The position numbers and the translations under genes are program-made. The notes below the pieces were generated by a model. That model was given only the letters and a program-made list of their open reading frames with translations, had not been told where the DNA came from and did no database searches. Below are positions 26,749 through 36,578 of a DNA stretch of 64,000 nt, in pieces. The stretch lies in the NCBI RefSeq assembly GCF_006546625.1, contig NZ_VIAR01000004.1, positions 124,001 through 188,000 of the forward strand. The letters run 5' to 3'. Numbering within the stretch: the first letter of the stretch is position 1; each line of letters begins with the position of its first letter. The stretch comes from Haloflavibacter putidus. GTDB lineage: Bacteria; Bacteroidota; Bacteroidia; Flavobacteriales; Flavobacteriaceae.

Positions 26749-27222
26749 CTAAAAATTCAGTAATAAAAAGAGAAATAAAACTACTAAGAAAAGATAGAAT
26801 ATCCAATAATGTTTTAGCTTCCGCGGATTGTCGCCAAGGGCAAATTTGGTTAGCTTAAAATAAAAAGAACGGTTCTTGGCAATATGATTATAAGTGTGTT
26901 TGCTAACTTTTTTAAATAGTTGGCTACTTTCAAATAAATTGTACCAAAATTTATTGCCGGCATACCACAAACTGCGGTAAGCAGAATTAGGACCGTTATA
27001 AACCTTGCCATTTGGCTCTATTAATTTACTCGCTTTTTTAAATTCTTTTAACGGAATGTCCTCAAGAAATCTGGCTATTTCTTGGTAGGTTTTATATGCT
27101 ATTTTATCTCCTGTCTTTAATTGCCAGCGTGTTTTCCAAAATTTGCAAAATCCACAGTCGCCATCCCAAACCAAAATAGGTCTTTGGGGTTTGAAGCTGG
27201 TTTGTTTAATTTCTTTATACAT
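26749..27222 (-). CDS. DCC-family thiol-disulfide oxidoreductase (DUF393)
   Basis: 157 residues with the DUF393 signature VWDGDCGFCKFWKTRW near the N-terminus, where the DxDCxxC pair is the predicted redox centre. Further family positions are YKTYQEIARFL and NGPNSAYRSLWYAG. The C-terminus ends in a hydrophobic helix (HYWIFYLFLVVLFLFLLLNF), suggesting membrane attachment. It is thought to act as a thiol-disulfide oxidoreductase; the partner is unknown. The neighbouring 47-residue membrane protein begins 1 bp after its stop. It is divergent from the M1 peptidase gene. Confidence 0.87.
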   Translation of the reverse strand: MYKEIKQTSFKPQRPILVWDGDCGFCKFWKTRWQLKTGDKIAYKTYQEIARFLEDIPLKEFKKASKLIEPNGKVYNGPNSAYRSLWYAGNKFWYNLFESSQLFKKVSKHTYNHIAKNRSFYFKLTKFALGDNPRKLKHYWIFYLFLVVLFLFLLLNF

Positions 27223-27320
27223 AAGACTGTAGAAGTTCTAGTTTTTTTTATTATGTAAAATTAACATATTTTACACTAGATTTTTAAAAAATAGTATCTT
27301 TATCAAAAAATCAATACCCT

Positions 27321-29243
27321 ATGAAACAGTTCTTTTGGATTTTACTTTTATTTCCAATATTATCCGTAGCACAAGAATCTACGACTACCAATATTGCTCG
27401 TAACGAAGCCAAGGTCGCACAAAAGAAACTATTTTTTCAAGCCAACCCGGCTACTAGCAATTACGATGTACTTTACCAACGTTTAGACTTAGAAGTAGAT
27501 CCGGCGCAAGCCTATATTTCCGGAGAGGTTACTTCTCATTTTGAAGCTAAAGAAGCTATGAGTCAAGTGGTTTTTGATTTGACCGATAATATGAATGTGC
27601 TTCAAATTACTAAAAACGGCAATGCTTTAAATTTTCAGCATAACAACGATGCAATCACCATAGATTTACCGCAAACCTTGACAGCCGGAAGTGTAGATAG
27701 TCTAACTGTTTCGTATGCCGGCAATCCTGTAAGTTCTGGTTTTGGCTCATTTGAGCAAACTTCGCATAACGGAAACGATATAATTTGGACGCTTTCTGAG
27801 CCTTACGGTGCCAAAGCTTGGTGGCCGTGCAAACAAGATTTAAACGATAAAGTAGACAGTATAGATGTTTATCTTACTTATCCTAAATTTAATTCTAATA
27901 ACCAAGAGAATATTGCGGTTGCCAACGGTTTGCAGCAAAGCGAAACTACAAATGCCAACCAAAAAACCACACATTATAAGCACAATTACCCTATTCCTGC
28001 CTATTTGGTTGCAATTGCAGTTACTAATTATGCGGTTTATCAGGAACAAGTTGCCAATAACGGTAATCCTTTTCCGGTGGTAAATTATGTATATCCGGAA
28101 GATTTAAATGAGGCTCAATCCTCCACGTCGGTTACCGAAGGAATTATGAATCTCTTTATAGATAAATTTGGTAATTATCCTTACGAAAATGAAAAATACG
28201 GTCATGCCCAATTTGGTTGGGGTGGTGGTATGGAGCATAGCACCGTAAGCTTTATGGGTAATTTCTCTAGAAGTCTTATCGCACATGAATTAGGTCACCA
28301 ATGGTTTGGAAACAAAGTTACTTGTGGCAGCTGGCAAGACATTTGGCTCAACGAGGGTTTTGCTAGTTATATGCAAGGCATGGTAATTGAAGAATTTGAC
28401 GGCCAAAACAATTTTGCTAACTGGCGCGAAGGTGAGATATTTTATATTAGTTTCTTTCCTGGTGGTTCAGTTTATGTGCCGGAAGAAGATTTAGACAATG
28501 TAAACCGTATTTTTAGCAGCCGACTTTCGTACAGTAAAGGAGGAATGGTTTTGCATATGTTACGCAAAAAACTGGGCGATACAGATTTCTTTCAATCGTT
28601 ACAAAATTACTTAAATAATCCTGATTTGGCTTATGGTTTTGCCACAACACCAGATTTAATTGCCGAAATGGAGTCCCAAAGTAATTTAGATTTACAAGAA
28701 TTCTTTAACGATTGGATTTATGGTGAAGGTTATCCTATTTTTGATCTGCAATGGAATCAAAACCAAAACAACACGGTTTTTATTACACTAGACCAAGAGC
28801 AAAGTCACCCGTCTGTAGACTTTTTTGAAATTGGCGTGCCAGTTAGATTAATAGGAGAAAACCAAGAATTGGATATGGTTTTAGAGCACTCCGAAAATAA
28901 CCAAAGTTTTAGTATAGACGCAGGTTTTGAAGTTACTGAAATTCTTTTAAATCCTAATTATGATATTATTACCAGAAATGCCAATGTTACTTTAGACACA
29001 ACAATAGTAGACTTTACGGAATTGCAACTCTATCCAAATCCGGTTACAGCTGGTATATTTTATATTAGAAAACCATCGCATTTAGAAATAAGTAACCTAA
29101 CTATATATAATGTATCCGGCCAGCAAGTAAAGCGCGTGAATTATTCCGATACCATCTCTATGGAAGGTTTAAGCAGTGGGGTATATTTTGTAGAGTTAGA
29201 AACCAATCAAGGTAAAATAAGCGAAAAGGTAATTTTAAAATAA
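27321..29243 (+). CDS. secreted M1-family aminopeptidase with T9SS sorting domain
   Basis: 640 residues. A signal peptide (FFWILLLFPILSVAQ), an N-terminal beta-domain, then the gluzincin catalytic domain with substrate-binding WGGGMEHSTVSFMG and zinc motif HELGHQWFGN followed by the distal glutamate in WLNEGFASYM. The C-terminal 75 residues are a type A T9SS sorting domain: LQLYPNPVTAGIFYI, then SGVYFVELETNQGKISEKVI. The protein is therefore exported by the gliding-linked type IX system and is either released or surface-bound. It digests peptides from their N-termini. A strong terminator follows. Confidence 0.95.
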   Translation: MKQFFWILLLFPILSVAQESTTTNIARNEAKVAQKKLFFQANPATSNYDVLYQRLDLEVDPAQAYISGEVTSHFEAKEAMSQVVFDLTDNMNVLQITKNGNALNFQHNNDAITIDLPQTLTAGSVDSLTVSYAGNPVSSGFGSFEQTSHNGNDIIWTLSEPYGAKAWWPCKQDLNDKVDSIDVYLTYPKFNSNNQENIAVANGLQQSETTNANQKTTHYKHNYPIPAYLVAIAVTNYAVYQEQVANNGNPFPVVNYVYPEDLNEAQSSTSVTEGIMNLFIDKFGNYPYENEKYGHAQFGWGGGMEHSTVSFMGNFSRSLIAHELGHQWFGNKVTCGSWQDIWLNEGFASYMQGMVIEEFDGQNNFANWREGEIFYISFFPGGSVYVPEEDLDNVNRIFSSRLSYSKGGMVLHMLRKKLGDTDFFQSLQNYLNNPDLAYGFATTPDLIAEMESQSNLDLQEFFNDWIYGEGYPIFDLQWNQNQNNTVFITLDQEQSHPSVDFFEIGVPVRLIGENQELDMVLEHSENNQSFSIDAGFEVTEILLNPNYDIITRNANVTLDTTIVDFTELQLYPNPVTAGIFYIRKPSHLEISNLTIYNVSGQQVKRVNYSDTISMEGLSSGVYFVELETNQGKISEKVILK

Positions 29244-29270
29244 ATAGTTTTAGGAAGATTTTCTAAAAAC

Positions 29271-29307
29271 AAAAAGGCTTTTTGATAAATTTCAAAAAGC
29301 CTTTTTT
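29271..29307. terminator. intrinsic terminator after M1 peptidase, also facing dnaN
   Basis: A perfect 15-bp stem: AAAAAGGCTTTTTGA at 29271-29285 pairs with 29292-29306, loop TAAATT, followed by a T-run. Its A-run/T-run symmetry lets it act on both the plus-strand peptidase and the minus-strand dnaN. Confidence 0.9.
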
Positions 29308-29374
29308 ATATACTTTAAAAGCGTAAACTTGTTGGCGTTTGCCTAATAAATTTTTTAAACGGTAATTTTCTTTC

Positions 29375-30493
29375 TTAATTATTCAGCATTACCGGCATTA
29401 CCAACATTGTTACTTTTTCGCCTTCGTCTAAGCCGTCTTTTGGCGTTAAAATTCCTGCGCGGTTTGGCATACTCATTTCCAATTGCACGTTATTAGCGTT
29501 TAGATTATTAAGCATTTCCGTAAGGAAACGTGAATTAAAGCCAATTTGCATATCGTCGCCTTGATAATCGCAAGTTAAGCGCTCTTCTGCTTTGTTGCTG
29601 TAATCTACATCTTCTGCAGAAATATTAAGTTCTGCTCCGGCAATTTTTAATTTTACCTGGTGGGTAGTTTTATTAGAAAATATAGAAACCCTTTTAACCG
29701 AGTTTAAAAACTGCGTACGATCTATACTAAGTACATTCGGGTTTTCTTTTGGTATTACCGCTTCATAATTTGGATATTTCCCGTCTATTAATCGGCAAGT
29801 AAGTTGCGTGTCGTCAAAAGTAAATTTTGCATTAGACTCATTATACTCAATAAGCACTTCGCTATCGCTGCCGGATAAAATACCTTTTAAAAGATTAAGA
29901 GGTTTTTTAGGCATAATAAAATCAGCTGCTTGCGTGGTGGTTACATCCTCTCTAGAGTATTTTACCAATTTATGTGCATCTGTAGCAACAAAAGTCAAAC
30001 CTTCTTGCGAAAACTGAAAAAATACCCCGCTCATTACCGGGCGTAAATCATCGTTACCAGATGCAAAAATTGTTTTATTTATAGCCGTGGCCAAAACATC
30101 TGCAGGAATAACCGTGCTATTTGGTTCTTCCAATTCTACCGCATTAGGAAACTCTTCGCCATCTGCATAAGCAAGTGCATACTTACCGTAACTGGAGCTT
30201 AATTCAATCGTATTGTTTTCTTCTACCACAAAGGTTAAAGGCTGCTCCGGAAAGGTTTTTAAGGTATCCAGCAAAAGTTTTGCTGGTACCGCAATACTGC
30301 CTTCAGAGTCAGATTCTACTTCCAAAACTGCAGACATTGTAGTTTCTAAATCAGATGCAGAAACTTTTAATTTGTCTTGGTTTAATTCAAACAAAAAATT
30401 GTCTAAGATAGGAAGCGTGTTGTTATTGTTGATTACCCCACCTAAAATTTGGAGTTGTTTTAGCAAATAGGAGCTGGATACAATAAATTTCAT
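29375..30493 (-). CDS. dnaN: DNA polymerase III beta subunit (sliding clamp)
   Basis: A 372-residue clamp that tethers the replicative polymerase. Three repeated beta-clamp domains: MKFIVSSSYLLKQLQILGGV at the start, FIMPKKPLNLLKGILSG at the second domain boundary, and the C-terminal signature NAVQLEM-like block ending LVMPVMLNN. Length and start are those of the family. A promoter (TTG-N22-TATATTTG, 30526-30558) lies just upstream. It is not next to dnaA or recF here, as is usual in Bacteroidetes. It is downstream of gldG on the same strand, 146 bp away, with its own promoter. Confidence 0.97.
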   Translation of the reverse strand: MKFIVSSSYLLKQLQILGGVINNNNTLPILDNFLFELNQDKLKVSASDLETTMSAVLEVESDSEGSIAVPAKLLLDTLKTFPEQPLTFVVEENNTIELSSSYGKYALAYADGEEFPNAVELEEPNSTVIPADVLATAINKTIFASGNDDLRPVMSGVFFQFSQEGLTFVATDAHKLVKYSREDVTTTQAADFIMPKKPLNLLKGILSGSDSEVLIEYNESNAKFTFDDTQLTCRLIDGKYPNYEAVIPKENPNVLSIDRTQFLNSVKRVSIFSNKTTHQVKLKIAGAELNISAEDVDYSNKAEERLTCDYQGDDMQIGFNSRFLTEMLNNLNANNVQLEMSMPNRAGILTPKDGLDEGEKVTMLVMPVMLNN

Positions 30494-30525
30494 AATTTAT
30501 GTTTTGGTACATTCTATAAGGATTA

Positions 30526-30558
30526 CAAATATATTTTATTACTTTAGATTTGTTTCAA
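30526..30558 (-). promoter_or_regulatory. flavobacterial-type promoter for dnaN
   Basis: Minus strand: TTG (30556-30558), 22-nt spacer, TATATTTG (30526-30533), a full match to the Bacteroidetes TTG-N(17-23)-TANNTTTG consensus. The dnaN ATG is 33 bp further on. Confidence 0.6.
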
Positions 30559-30639
30559 TTTTTTCAAATATTTTAAACACCTTACCAAATATTTAAGAAA
30601 ACACAAGAATTTCACTTTGTACTTTACGGAAATTTGGAC

Positions 30640-32316
30640 TTAGCGCCGGTATTTGTATTTTCGGTAGTTTACAAATCCTACAGCAAAAATGCCCAACAAC
30701 AGCAAAGGCGCAAGAATATTTAATAATTGCCAAAATAATTTTTCTTGTTGTAATTTTTCATTATCTAGAAATGCAATTTTTATTTTTTTAGAACGTAAAT
30801 CTAATAAACCGGTATCGTCTAACAAATAATTGGTAGCGTTTACCAAAAACTCTTTATTGCCATAAGTGGTGCCGGTATAGCGATCAAAACCCAATGGTTG
30901 GGGTTGGTTTTTTCTAAACTCATTTTTAATAACATTTCCATCAGAAATTACCAGCATTTTAGTTTTTTTACCTTGGTCTAAATTCTTGGAGGCTTCAAAG
31001 GGTTTAATTCTGTTTTTATAGACAGATGTAAACTCACCTTCCAGCAAAACCGCTAAAGCTTGCGACCCGTTGCGGTATTCTTCGGGCTTTGGTTTTTCGT
31101 TTATTATATCTAAACTTATGGGTTTTGGCGTGCCTTCAATTTTAGTGTATTTTGAGCTGGAAAGTAAAATAGTCTTCTTTATGCTATTTTTTAACGTATC
31201 TATCGGGTTGGCAAAATCAAATTTTACGGCTTCAACGTTATTAGTAATAGGGTGTTTTTCCTGTGGAAGCGCTAACGGAGAGTAAAACCAAGGATACGGA
31301 TTAAATTGCGTTTGCTCCCCACTGCCCGAAGCTAATACAATGGGAGCAGAGTTAATATCGTTTACCAAACTGGGTTGTATGCGCAGGCCGTATTTAAAGA
31401 AAAAATCTTCTAAATTTAAGCTTTGCGGAAATGCCAAAGCGGTGTTAGATGCACTTGTAAACAAGCTGTCTTTATCTATTTTTACCTTTTCTGTAAGCCA
31501 TAAAGCTTTCCCGCCTTGCATTAAATATTGATCTAAAACATACTTTTCTTTTTCGGTATAGGCATGGGTTGGTCTAGCTTCTAAAATCAAGTCGTATTCG
31601 TTAAGCTGATCTAGTGTTTTTTGCGCTTGCGTTGCTACGGAATCTAATGTAAATGGCGCGATGTAATAATAATCTTTAATAGCCTGAATAAAATCTGCAA
31701 TATAAGCATCTGGGTATTCGCCATTGCCGCGCATTACAGCAATTTTTTTGTTTTTGCCTTGCAGCAGTTTTTTAAAACCGTCTGCAAAAGTATATTCTAA
31801 ACTTTGTACAGAGCTGTTTACAATCTCTTCGTTAGAGTCGCCTATATTTTTTGTCATTAGCTTTATAGAAACTTCTTTGTCTCCATAACTTGCCACCGCC
31901 CAAGGAAAAAGCATGCTCTCACTCATTTTGCCGTTTTCATAAACGTTTAAAACTTCGGGTGTCATACCGGCTTGGTAAAATCTTTGAGCTACTTGGTTAG
32001 CGTTTTCGCCTTTTTCTAACGGATTTATAAATTGAAATTTAACCACAGAATTATAGGCGCTAAATTCTTCTAAAAGGTAACGCGTTTCGTTTTGCAAACG
32101 TTTGTATTCCGAAGGGAAATCGCCTTTTAAATAAACTTCTATAACCAGCGGTTGTTCGGCGGCAGCCAAAATATCTTTTGCCGGTTTAGAAAGCGTATAC
32201 CGGTTATTTTGGGTAAGGTCTATTCTGGTAAAATAAAAAGAGGCCAAAACATTCAGTAGAATAATACCTAAAAGTATACCTAGTAAATTTATGCTATGCG
32301 AGTTTTGTTTTTTCAT
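30640..32316 (-). CDS. gldG: gliding motility ABC transporter auxiliary protein GldG
   Basis: 558 residues. An N-terminal helix (INLLGILLGIILLNVLASFY) is followed by a large extracytoplasmic ABC-transporter-auxiliary domain (YTLSKPAKDILAAAEQPLVI, then KKIAVMRGNGEYPDAYIADF and QGGKALWLTEKV), then a C-terminal transmembrane helix (ILAPLLLLGIFAVGFVNY). With GldA and GldF it forms an ABC transporter associated with gliding in Flavobacterium. It overlaps gldF by 4 bp (ATGA), showing translational coupling. The ATPase gldA is not in the window. Confidence 0.94.
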   Translation of the reverse strand: MKKQNSHSINLLGILLGIILLNVLASFYFTRIDLTQNNRYTLSKPAKDILAAAEQPLVIEVYLKGDFPSEYKRLQNETRYLLEEFSAYNSVVKFQFINPLEKGENANQVAQRFYQAGMTPEVLNVYENGKMSESMLFPWAVASYGDKEVSIKLMTKNIGDSNEEIVNSSVQSLEYTFADGFKKLLQGKNKKIAVMRGNGEYPDAYIADFIQAIKDYYYIAPFTLDSVATQAQKTLDQLNEYDLILEARPTHAYTEKEKYVLDQYLMQGGKALWLTEKVKIDKDSLFTSASNTALAFPQSLNLEDFFFKYGLRIQPSLVNDINSAPIVLASGSGEQTQFNPYPWFYSPLALPQEKHPITNNVEAVKFDFANPIDTLKNSIKKTILLSSSKYTKIEGTPKPISLDIINEKPKPEEYRNGSQALAVLLEGEFTSVYKNRIKPFEASKNLDQGKKTKMLVISDGNVIKNEFRKNQPQPLGFDRYTGTTYGNKEFLVNATNYLLDDTGLLDLRSKKIKIAFLDNEKLQQEKLFWQLLNILAPLLLLGIFAVGFVNYRKYKYRR

Positions 32317-33044
32317 GCAATGGCTTTCTGCAGTTTAAACTTGGTAAGGTATAAAAATAGAAAACTTACGCTTAGAAAGTAAATAATATCGCGCGTATCT
32401 ATAACTCCTCTACTTATACTTTTATAATGAAAATTAATACCTAAATATTCTAAAGCATAGGTTTCTGAACCAAAAAGAGCGATAGAACTCAAACCTTCAA
32501 AACCAAAATAGAGCAGAAAACAGCCAAGCACAGCAAGTATAAATGCCACAATTTGATTTTGCGAAAATGTAGAGGCAAAAACGCCAATAGCGGTATAAAT
32601 TGCTGCCAAAAAAAACAAACCTAAATAAGAGCCTAAGGTAGCACCATAATCTAAAGAGTCTCCTGTTTTGCTTAACGCGGAAATAGTATAAACGTATAAA
32701 ATTGTAGGAAGTAAAGCCAAAATTACCAATGTCAAAGCGCCAAAATATTTACCTAAAACCAATTGCCAACGCGTTAAGGGTTTTGTATACAATAATTCTA
32801 AAGTACCCTGCTTTTTTTCTTCCGAAAAGCTTCGCATGGTGATGGCAGGAATAAGAAAAATAAAAATCCACGGGGCAATTAAAAAGAAAGGCGATAAATT
32901 GGCAAAACCATAATCTAAAATATTAAAATCTCCTTTAAACACCCAGATAAAAAGTCCGTTAACCAACAGAAAAATACCAATAACCAAATAGCCTATTGGC
33001 GAAGAAAAAAAAGCGTTTATTTCTTTTTGTAAAATTGCTCTCAT
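32313..33044 (-). CDS. gldF: gliding motility ABC transporter permease GldF
   Basis: 243 residues, six predicted membrane helices, of the ABC-2 type permease family. MRAILQKEINAFFSSPIGYL is the conserved start. The cytosolic signature MRSFSEEKKQGTLELLYTKP and TRWQLVLGKYFGALTLVILA are typical of ABC-2 permeases, and the final YFLSVSFLFLYLTKFKLQ closes the protein. It pairs with GldG (4-bp overlap downstream) and is preceded directly (no gap) by the ABM-family gene. Assignment as GldF rests on the GldG neighbour as well as sequence. Confidence 0.93.
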   Translation of the reverse strand: MRAILQKEINAFFSSPIGYLVIGIFLLVNGLFIWVFKGDFNILDYGFANLSPFFLIAPWIFIFLIPAITMRSFSEEKKQGTLELLYTKPLTRWQLVLGKYFGALTLVILALLPTILYVYTISALSKTGDSLDYGATLGSYLGLFFLAAIYTAIGVFASTFSQNQIVAFILAVLGCFLLYFGFEGLSSIALFGSETYALEYLGINFHYKSISRGVIDTRDIIYFLSVSFLFLYLTKFKLQKAIA

Positions 33045-33341
33045 CTACTTTAAGGTGACTTTTTTATCTACGCTCCAAGCTTCGGCGCGTTGACTGAATT
33101 TCTGTTTGGTTTCTTTCCAAGTGGCTTTAAAAAGCGCTGAGTTCCGGTAGTTTTCAAGAGATTGCTCGTTATCCCAATAACTGTAAGTAAAAAATATTTC
33201 GGGTGTATTTCTGTCTTGGTAGAGCTCTAAAAATTTACAACCTTCAAAATTGCGAATTAAATTTTTTTTAGCGTCAAACATTTTTTGAAAACTCGCTATT
33301 TCTTCCGTTTTAAACGTCATTTTTACTATTCTAACCAGCAT
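33045..33341 (-). CDS. antibiotic biosynthesis monooxygenase (ABM) domain protein
   Basis: 98 residues with the dimeric ferredoxin-like ABM fold: MLVRIVKMTFKTEEIASFQK, CKFLELYQDRNTPEIFFTYS and NYRNSALFKATWKETKQKFS. Small ABM proteins range from quinol monooxygenases to heme-degrading enzymes and many have no known activity. I see no heme-binding NWxxE motif, so none of these is claimed. Its ATG overlaps the TAA stop of the SAM hydroxide adenosyltransferase by one base (TAATG), and gldF follows directly, so it belongs to that operon. Confidence 0.85.
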   Translation of the reverse strand: MLVRIVKMTFKTEEIASFQKMFDAKKNLIRNFEGCKFLELYQDRNTPEIFFTYSYWDNEQSLENYRNSALFKATWKETKQKFSQRAEAWSVDKKVTLK

Positions 33342-34171
33342 TATTCAAATTTTATTGTTACAGAATCCATTAACTTTAATCCAAATAGAGTAGAAGCGCT
33401 ACCGTGGGTTTTGGGGTTGCTTTTATAAATTGCCAACTCAATATAATTGGAAGCGTTAAAAATAGCCAATTTTTTGCCTTCTTCCTCGCGATTTTCCTTA
33501 GGAGTTTCAAAATTAATGGCATCGCTGTACGATTCATATATTTTGTTGAAACCAACAGCTCGGGCATTCATTGCAAAGTTTCTACCTTTGCCTACGCTTT
33601 CAAATAATTTTCTAGAAATATTGGTAACCACATTACCATAACTGTCAACATACATTACATAACCAACAATTTGGTTTTGGTCTTGGTTTACGAAAGGCTC
33701 AAATTCTTTTATTTGTTTAATTTCAGGAATGGTTTTTCCTATTACCTCTAAAGTGCCACCGCGTTTTATGTGGGCAGCTACTTTTACAAAAATATCTAAT
33801 ACCGGAAAATTGGTTTCTACCGCGTTATGAATGTTTATTTCTACAATTTTTTCCGGTTTAATTTCAGACGCGATTAAAGACATTATACCGTTGTTGGCAC
33901 AAATAAAATAATGATCATCTAATAAAATGGCTATATGCTTGTTTTCTGGGGTAATTTCTGAGTCTACCCCAATAATATGAATAGTACCTTTAGGGAAACT
34001 ATCGTAGGCGTTTTTAATAATATAAGCCGCCTCTGTAATATGAAAAGGCGAAACCTCGTGTGAAATATCTACAATGCTGGCAGTCTGCAACTCACTTAAA
34101 ATAGCACCTTTAACAGCACCAACAGAGGGGTCTTTGAGTCCAAAATCTGTTGTTAAGGTGATTATCGCCAT
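33341..34171 (-). CDS. SAM hydroxide adenosyltransferase (DUF62 family)
   Basis: 276 residues of the SAM-dependent hydrolase/halogenase family. Members of the non-halogenase branch split S-adenosylmethionine with water to adenosine and methionine. Seen: TLTTDFGLKDPSVGAVKGAI with the conserved Asp, IVDISHEVSPFHITEAAYII, VDSEITPENKHIAI, CANNGIMSL, and YVDSYGNVVTNISR in the C-terminal domain. It is the first gene of the minus-strand operon ABM-gldF-gldG and divergent from phoH. Its biological purpose in this operon is unclear. Confidence 0.9.
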   Translation of the reverse strand: MAIITLTTDFGLKDPSVGAVKGAILSELQTASIVDISHEVSPFHITEAAYIIKNAYDSFPKGTIHIIGVDSEITPENKHIAILLDDHYFICANNGIMSLIASEIKPEKIVEINIHNAVETNFPVLDIFVKVAAHIKRGGTLEVIGKTIPEIKQIKEFEPFVNQDQNQIVGYVMYVDSYGNVVTNISRKLFESVGKGRNFAMNARAVGFNKIYESYSDAINFETPKENREEEGKKLAIFNASNYIELAIYKSNPKTHGSASTLFGLKLMDSVTIKFE

Positions 34172-34191
34172 AAATTTAAGTGTTAAAGATT

Positions 34192-34225
34192 TTGTGAGTT
34201 TAGAAATTAATTTTCTTTAAATTTG
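34192..34225 (+). promoter_or_regulatory. flavobacterial-type promoter for phoH-purC
   Basis: TTG at 34192-34194, 23-nt spacer, TAAATTTG at 34218-34225, matching TTG-N(17-23)-TANNTTTG. It lies 43 bp before the phoH start codon in the divergent spacer. Confidence 0.55.
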
Positions 34226-34268
34226 TAGTGCGAATTTAAAGATAAATCATTAATTAACATACTAGCTT

Positions 34269-35222
34269 TTGAACGAACTTACTATAGAACTTTCTGAAAT
34301 TAACCCAAGAGAATTTTTTGGGCAACAAAATGCTAACATAGAACTGGTTAAAAAATATTTCCCTAAGCTAAAATTAGTAGCTAGGGGAAATAAAATAAAA
34401 GCTTTTGGAGAAGAAGAGGCTCTAGAAGAGTTTGATAAACGTTTAGCAATGCTGATGGAGCATTTTTCAAAATTCAATAAATTAGACCAAAATAGTATCG
34501 AGCGTGTTTTGACCAGTGAAACAAAAGCAGATTACGAAACTTCTAAAGAAAGTGGTGATGTACTGTTGCACGGCGTAAACGGCAGGCTTATAAAAGCGCA
34601 AACCGCCAACCAACGCAAATTGGTAGAGTTGGTAAAAGATAACGATATGGTTTTTGCCGTTGGGCCCGCAGGAACCGGAAAAACCTACACCAGCGTGGCT
34701 TTGGCTGTAAAAGCGCTTAAAGAAAAGCAGGTAAGACGTATAATTTTGACCCGGCCGGCAGTAGAAGCAGGAGAAAATCTTGGTTTTTTACCGGGAGATT
34801 TAAAAGAAAAATTAGACCCCTATATGCAGCCGCTTTACGACGCTTTACGCGATATGATTCCGCACGAAAGATTAGAAGCTTATATAGAAAAAGGCGTAAT
34901 ACAAATTGCACCAATGGCCTTTATGCGTGGTCGTACCTTAGATAATGCTTTTGTTATTTTAGATGAAGCCCAAAATACTTCGCACGCGCAAATGAAAATG
35001 TTTCTGACCAGAATGGGAAAACACGCCAAATTTATAATAACCGGCGACCCCGGACAGGTAGATTTGCCAAAACGCACTATTTCGGGACTTAAAGAAGCGC
35101 TTTTAGTCTTAAAAAATGTAAAAGGAATTGGTGTAATTACCTTAGACGATAAAGACGTAATTAGGCATAAATTGGTTAAAAAAGTAATTCACGCCTATAA
35201 AGAAATAGAAAATCAAAAATAA
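34269..35222 (+). CDS. phoH: PhoH-family ATPase
   Basis: 317-residue cytoplasmic ATPase. The N-terminus [20 protein letters not shown] is followed by a small KH-like region, then Walker [15 protein letters not shown], the [20 protein letters not shown] block and Walker [11 protein letters not shown]. These are the PhoH/YbeZ hallmarks. YbeZ partners the rRNA maturation factor YbeY, so a role in RNA metabolism is likely but not shown. The start codon is TTG at 34269, which fits the family N-terminus; no upstream ATG exists in frame. purC follows after 4 bp. Confidence 0.94.
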   Translation: MNELTIELSEINPREFFGQQNANIELVKKYFPKLKLVARGNKIKAFGEEEALEEFDKRLAMLMEHFSKFNKLDQNSIERVLTSETKADYETSKESGDVLLHGVNGRLIKAQTANQRKLVELVKDNDMVFAVGPAGTGKTYTSVALAVKALKEKQVRRIILTRPAVEAGENLGFLPGDLKEKLDPYMQPLYDALRDMIPHERLEAYIEKGVIQIAPMAFMRGRTLDNAFVILDEAQNTSHAQMKMFLTRMGKHAKFIITGDPGQVDLPKRTISGLKEALLVLKNVKGIGVITLDDKDVIRHKLVKKVIHAYKEIENQK

Positions 35223-35226
35223 AACC

Positions 35227-36171
35227 ATGCAAACTTTATTAGCAACTAACTACCAATTTCCCGGACAGAAAAATTATTACAAAGGTAAAGTGCGGGAAGT
35301 GTATACGTTGGAAAACGAACGTTTACTAATGGTGGCAACCGACAGATTGAGTGCCTTTGATGTTATTTTGCCAAAAGGCATTCCGTATAAAGGACAAATT
35401 TTAAACCAGATTGCTACCAAAATGATGCGCGATACTCAAGATTTGGTGCCCAATTGGTTAGAAGCTACGCCAGATCCAAATGTGGCAGTTGGTAAAAGTT
35501 GCGAGCCTTTTAAAGTAGAAATGGTAATTAGAGGCTATTTGGCCGGTCACGCTGCAAGAGAATACAAAGCGGGAAAACGCGAATTGTGCGGCGTAAAACT
35601 GCCGGAAGGTTTAAAGGAAAACGACCAATTACCGCAACCAATTATTACCCCGGCAACCAAAGCAGAACAAGGCGACCACGACGAAGATATTTCTAGGGGA
35701 GATATTATAAAACGCCAAATTGTGCCGGAAGAAGAATATAAAGTTTTAGAAGATTATACCCAAAAACTTTTTGCACGCGGAACCGAAATTGCCGCTTCCC
35801 GCGGATTGATTTTAGTAGATACCAAATACGAATTTGGTAAAACCCAAGATGGCGAAATCGTGTTGATAGACGAAATACACACTCCGGATTCTTCACGTTA
35901 TTTTTATGCAGACGGTTATGAAGAAAGACAAAAAACCGGCGAAAAACAAAAACAACTCTCCAAAGAGTTTGTACGCGAATGGTTGTTAGAAAATGGTTTT
36001 CAAGGCAAGGAAAGACAGCAAATTCCCGAAATGTCGGCAGCTTTTGTAAGCTCTGTTTCTAAGCGTTACATCGAGTTATACGAAAAAATTACCGGCGAAG
36101 AATTTAAAAAAGCGCCTATTGAAAATATAGAAAAACGTATTGAAGAAAATGTGTTGGAGTTTTTGGGGTAA
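35227..36171 (+). CDS. purC: phosphoribosylaminoimidazole-succinocarboxamide synthase (SAICAR synthetase)
   Basis: A 314-residue ATP-dependent ligase that joins aspartate to CAIR in purine biosynthesis. Key blocks: [60 protein letters not shown], and [21 protein letters not shown] with the following HTPDSSRYF. The length is that of the larger (yeast-like) PurC type. It starts 4 bp after the phoH stop and is presumably transcribed with it. No other pur genes are present, and no purine riboswitch is visible. Confidence 0.97.
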   Translation: MQTLLATNYQFPGQKNYYKGKVREVYTLENERLLMVATDRLSAFDVILPKGIPYKGQILNQIATKMMRDTQDLVPNWLEATPDPNVAVGKSCEPFKVEMVIRGYLAGHAAREYKAGKRELCGVKLPEGLKENDQLPQPIITPATKAEQGDHDEDISRGDIIKRQIVPEEEYKVLEDYTQKLFARGTEIAASRGLILVDTKYEFGKTQDGEIVLIDEIHTPDSSRYFYADGYEERQKTGEKQKQLSKEFVREWLLENGFQGKERQQIPEMSAAFVSSVSKRYIELYEKITGEEFKKAPIENIEKRIEENVLEFLG

Positions 36172-36186
36172 TTTTAAATAAAAACG

Positions 36187-36576
36187 CTACTCCCTTAAAA
36201 CCTTAGCAATATCTTCTGGGTCTAGCATAGTTTCTGTTCTAAATTTTGTGGTATAATCGCGATCGAGTACAATTACCCTATAATTGCTGTTTTCTTTTTG
36301 CCATTGTTTATAATCGCCAAAATTGATGGGCTCTTGGTTTTGGTCGCGGTAAATGGCTTGAATTCCGTTTGGGGTAATTAAAAACGGCCGTATATTGTTC
36401 TGATCAAAAAAATCGCGATTATTTTTAAAAATATCCATTTGTTTTTGTACGGCGGGTGTGTTTTTATCTGCCGCTACCATAATTACAAAACCGGGACTGC
36501 TTTTTAAAATAATTTTTTCTTGCGCTTGCACAAAATTGCCAAGACTTAAACAAAGTAATAGAATAAAAGTTCGCAT
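36187..36576 (-). CDS. secreted DUF4174-like protein
   Basis: 129 residues with a signal peptide (FILLLCLSLGNFVQAQ). The mature part (KSSPGFVIMVAADKNTPAVQ, NNRDFFDQNNIRPFLITPNG, VIVLDRDYTTKFRTETMLDP) resembles the thioredoxin-like DUF4174 family, though no CxxC is present. I am only moderately sure of the family. It is convergent with purC (15-bp gap) and lies 2 bp after the topoisomerase IB gene on the same strand, so it is likely co-transcribed with it. Confidence 0.6.
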   Translation of the reverse strand: MRTFILLLCLSLGNFVQAQEKIILKSSPGFVIMVAADKNTPAVQKQMDIFKNNRDFFDQNNIRPFLITPNGIQAIYRDQNQEPINFGDYKQWQKENSNYRVIVLDRDYTTKFRTETMLDPEDIAKVLRE

Positions 36577-36578
36577 AA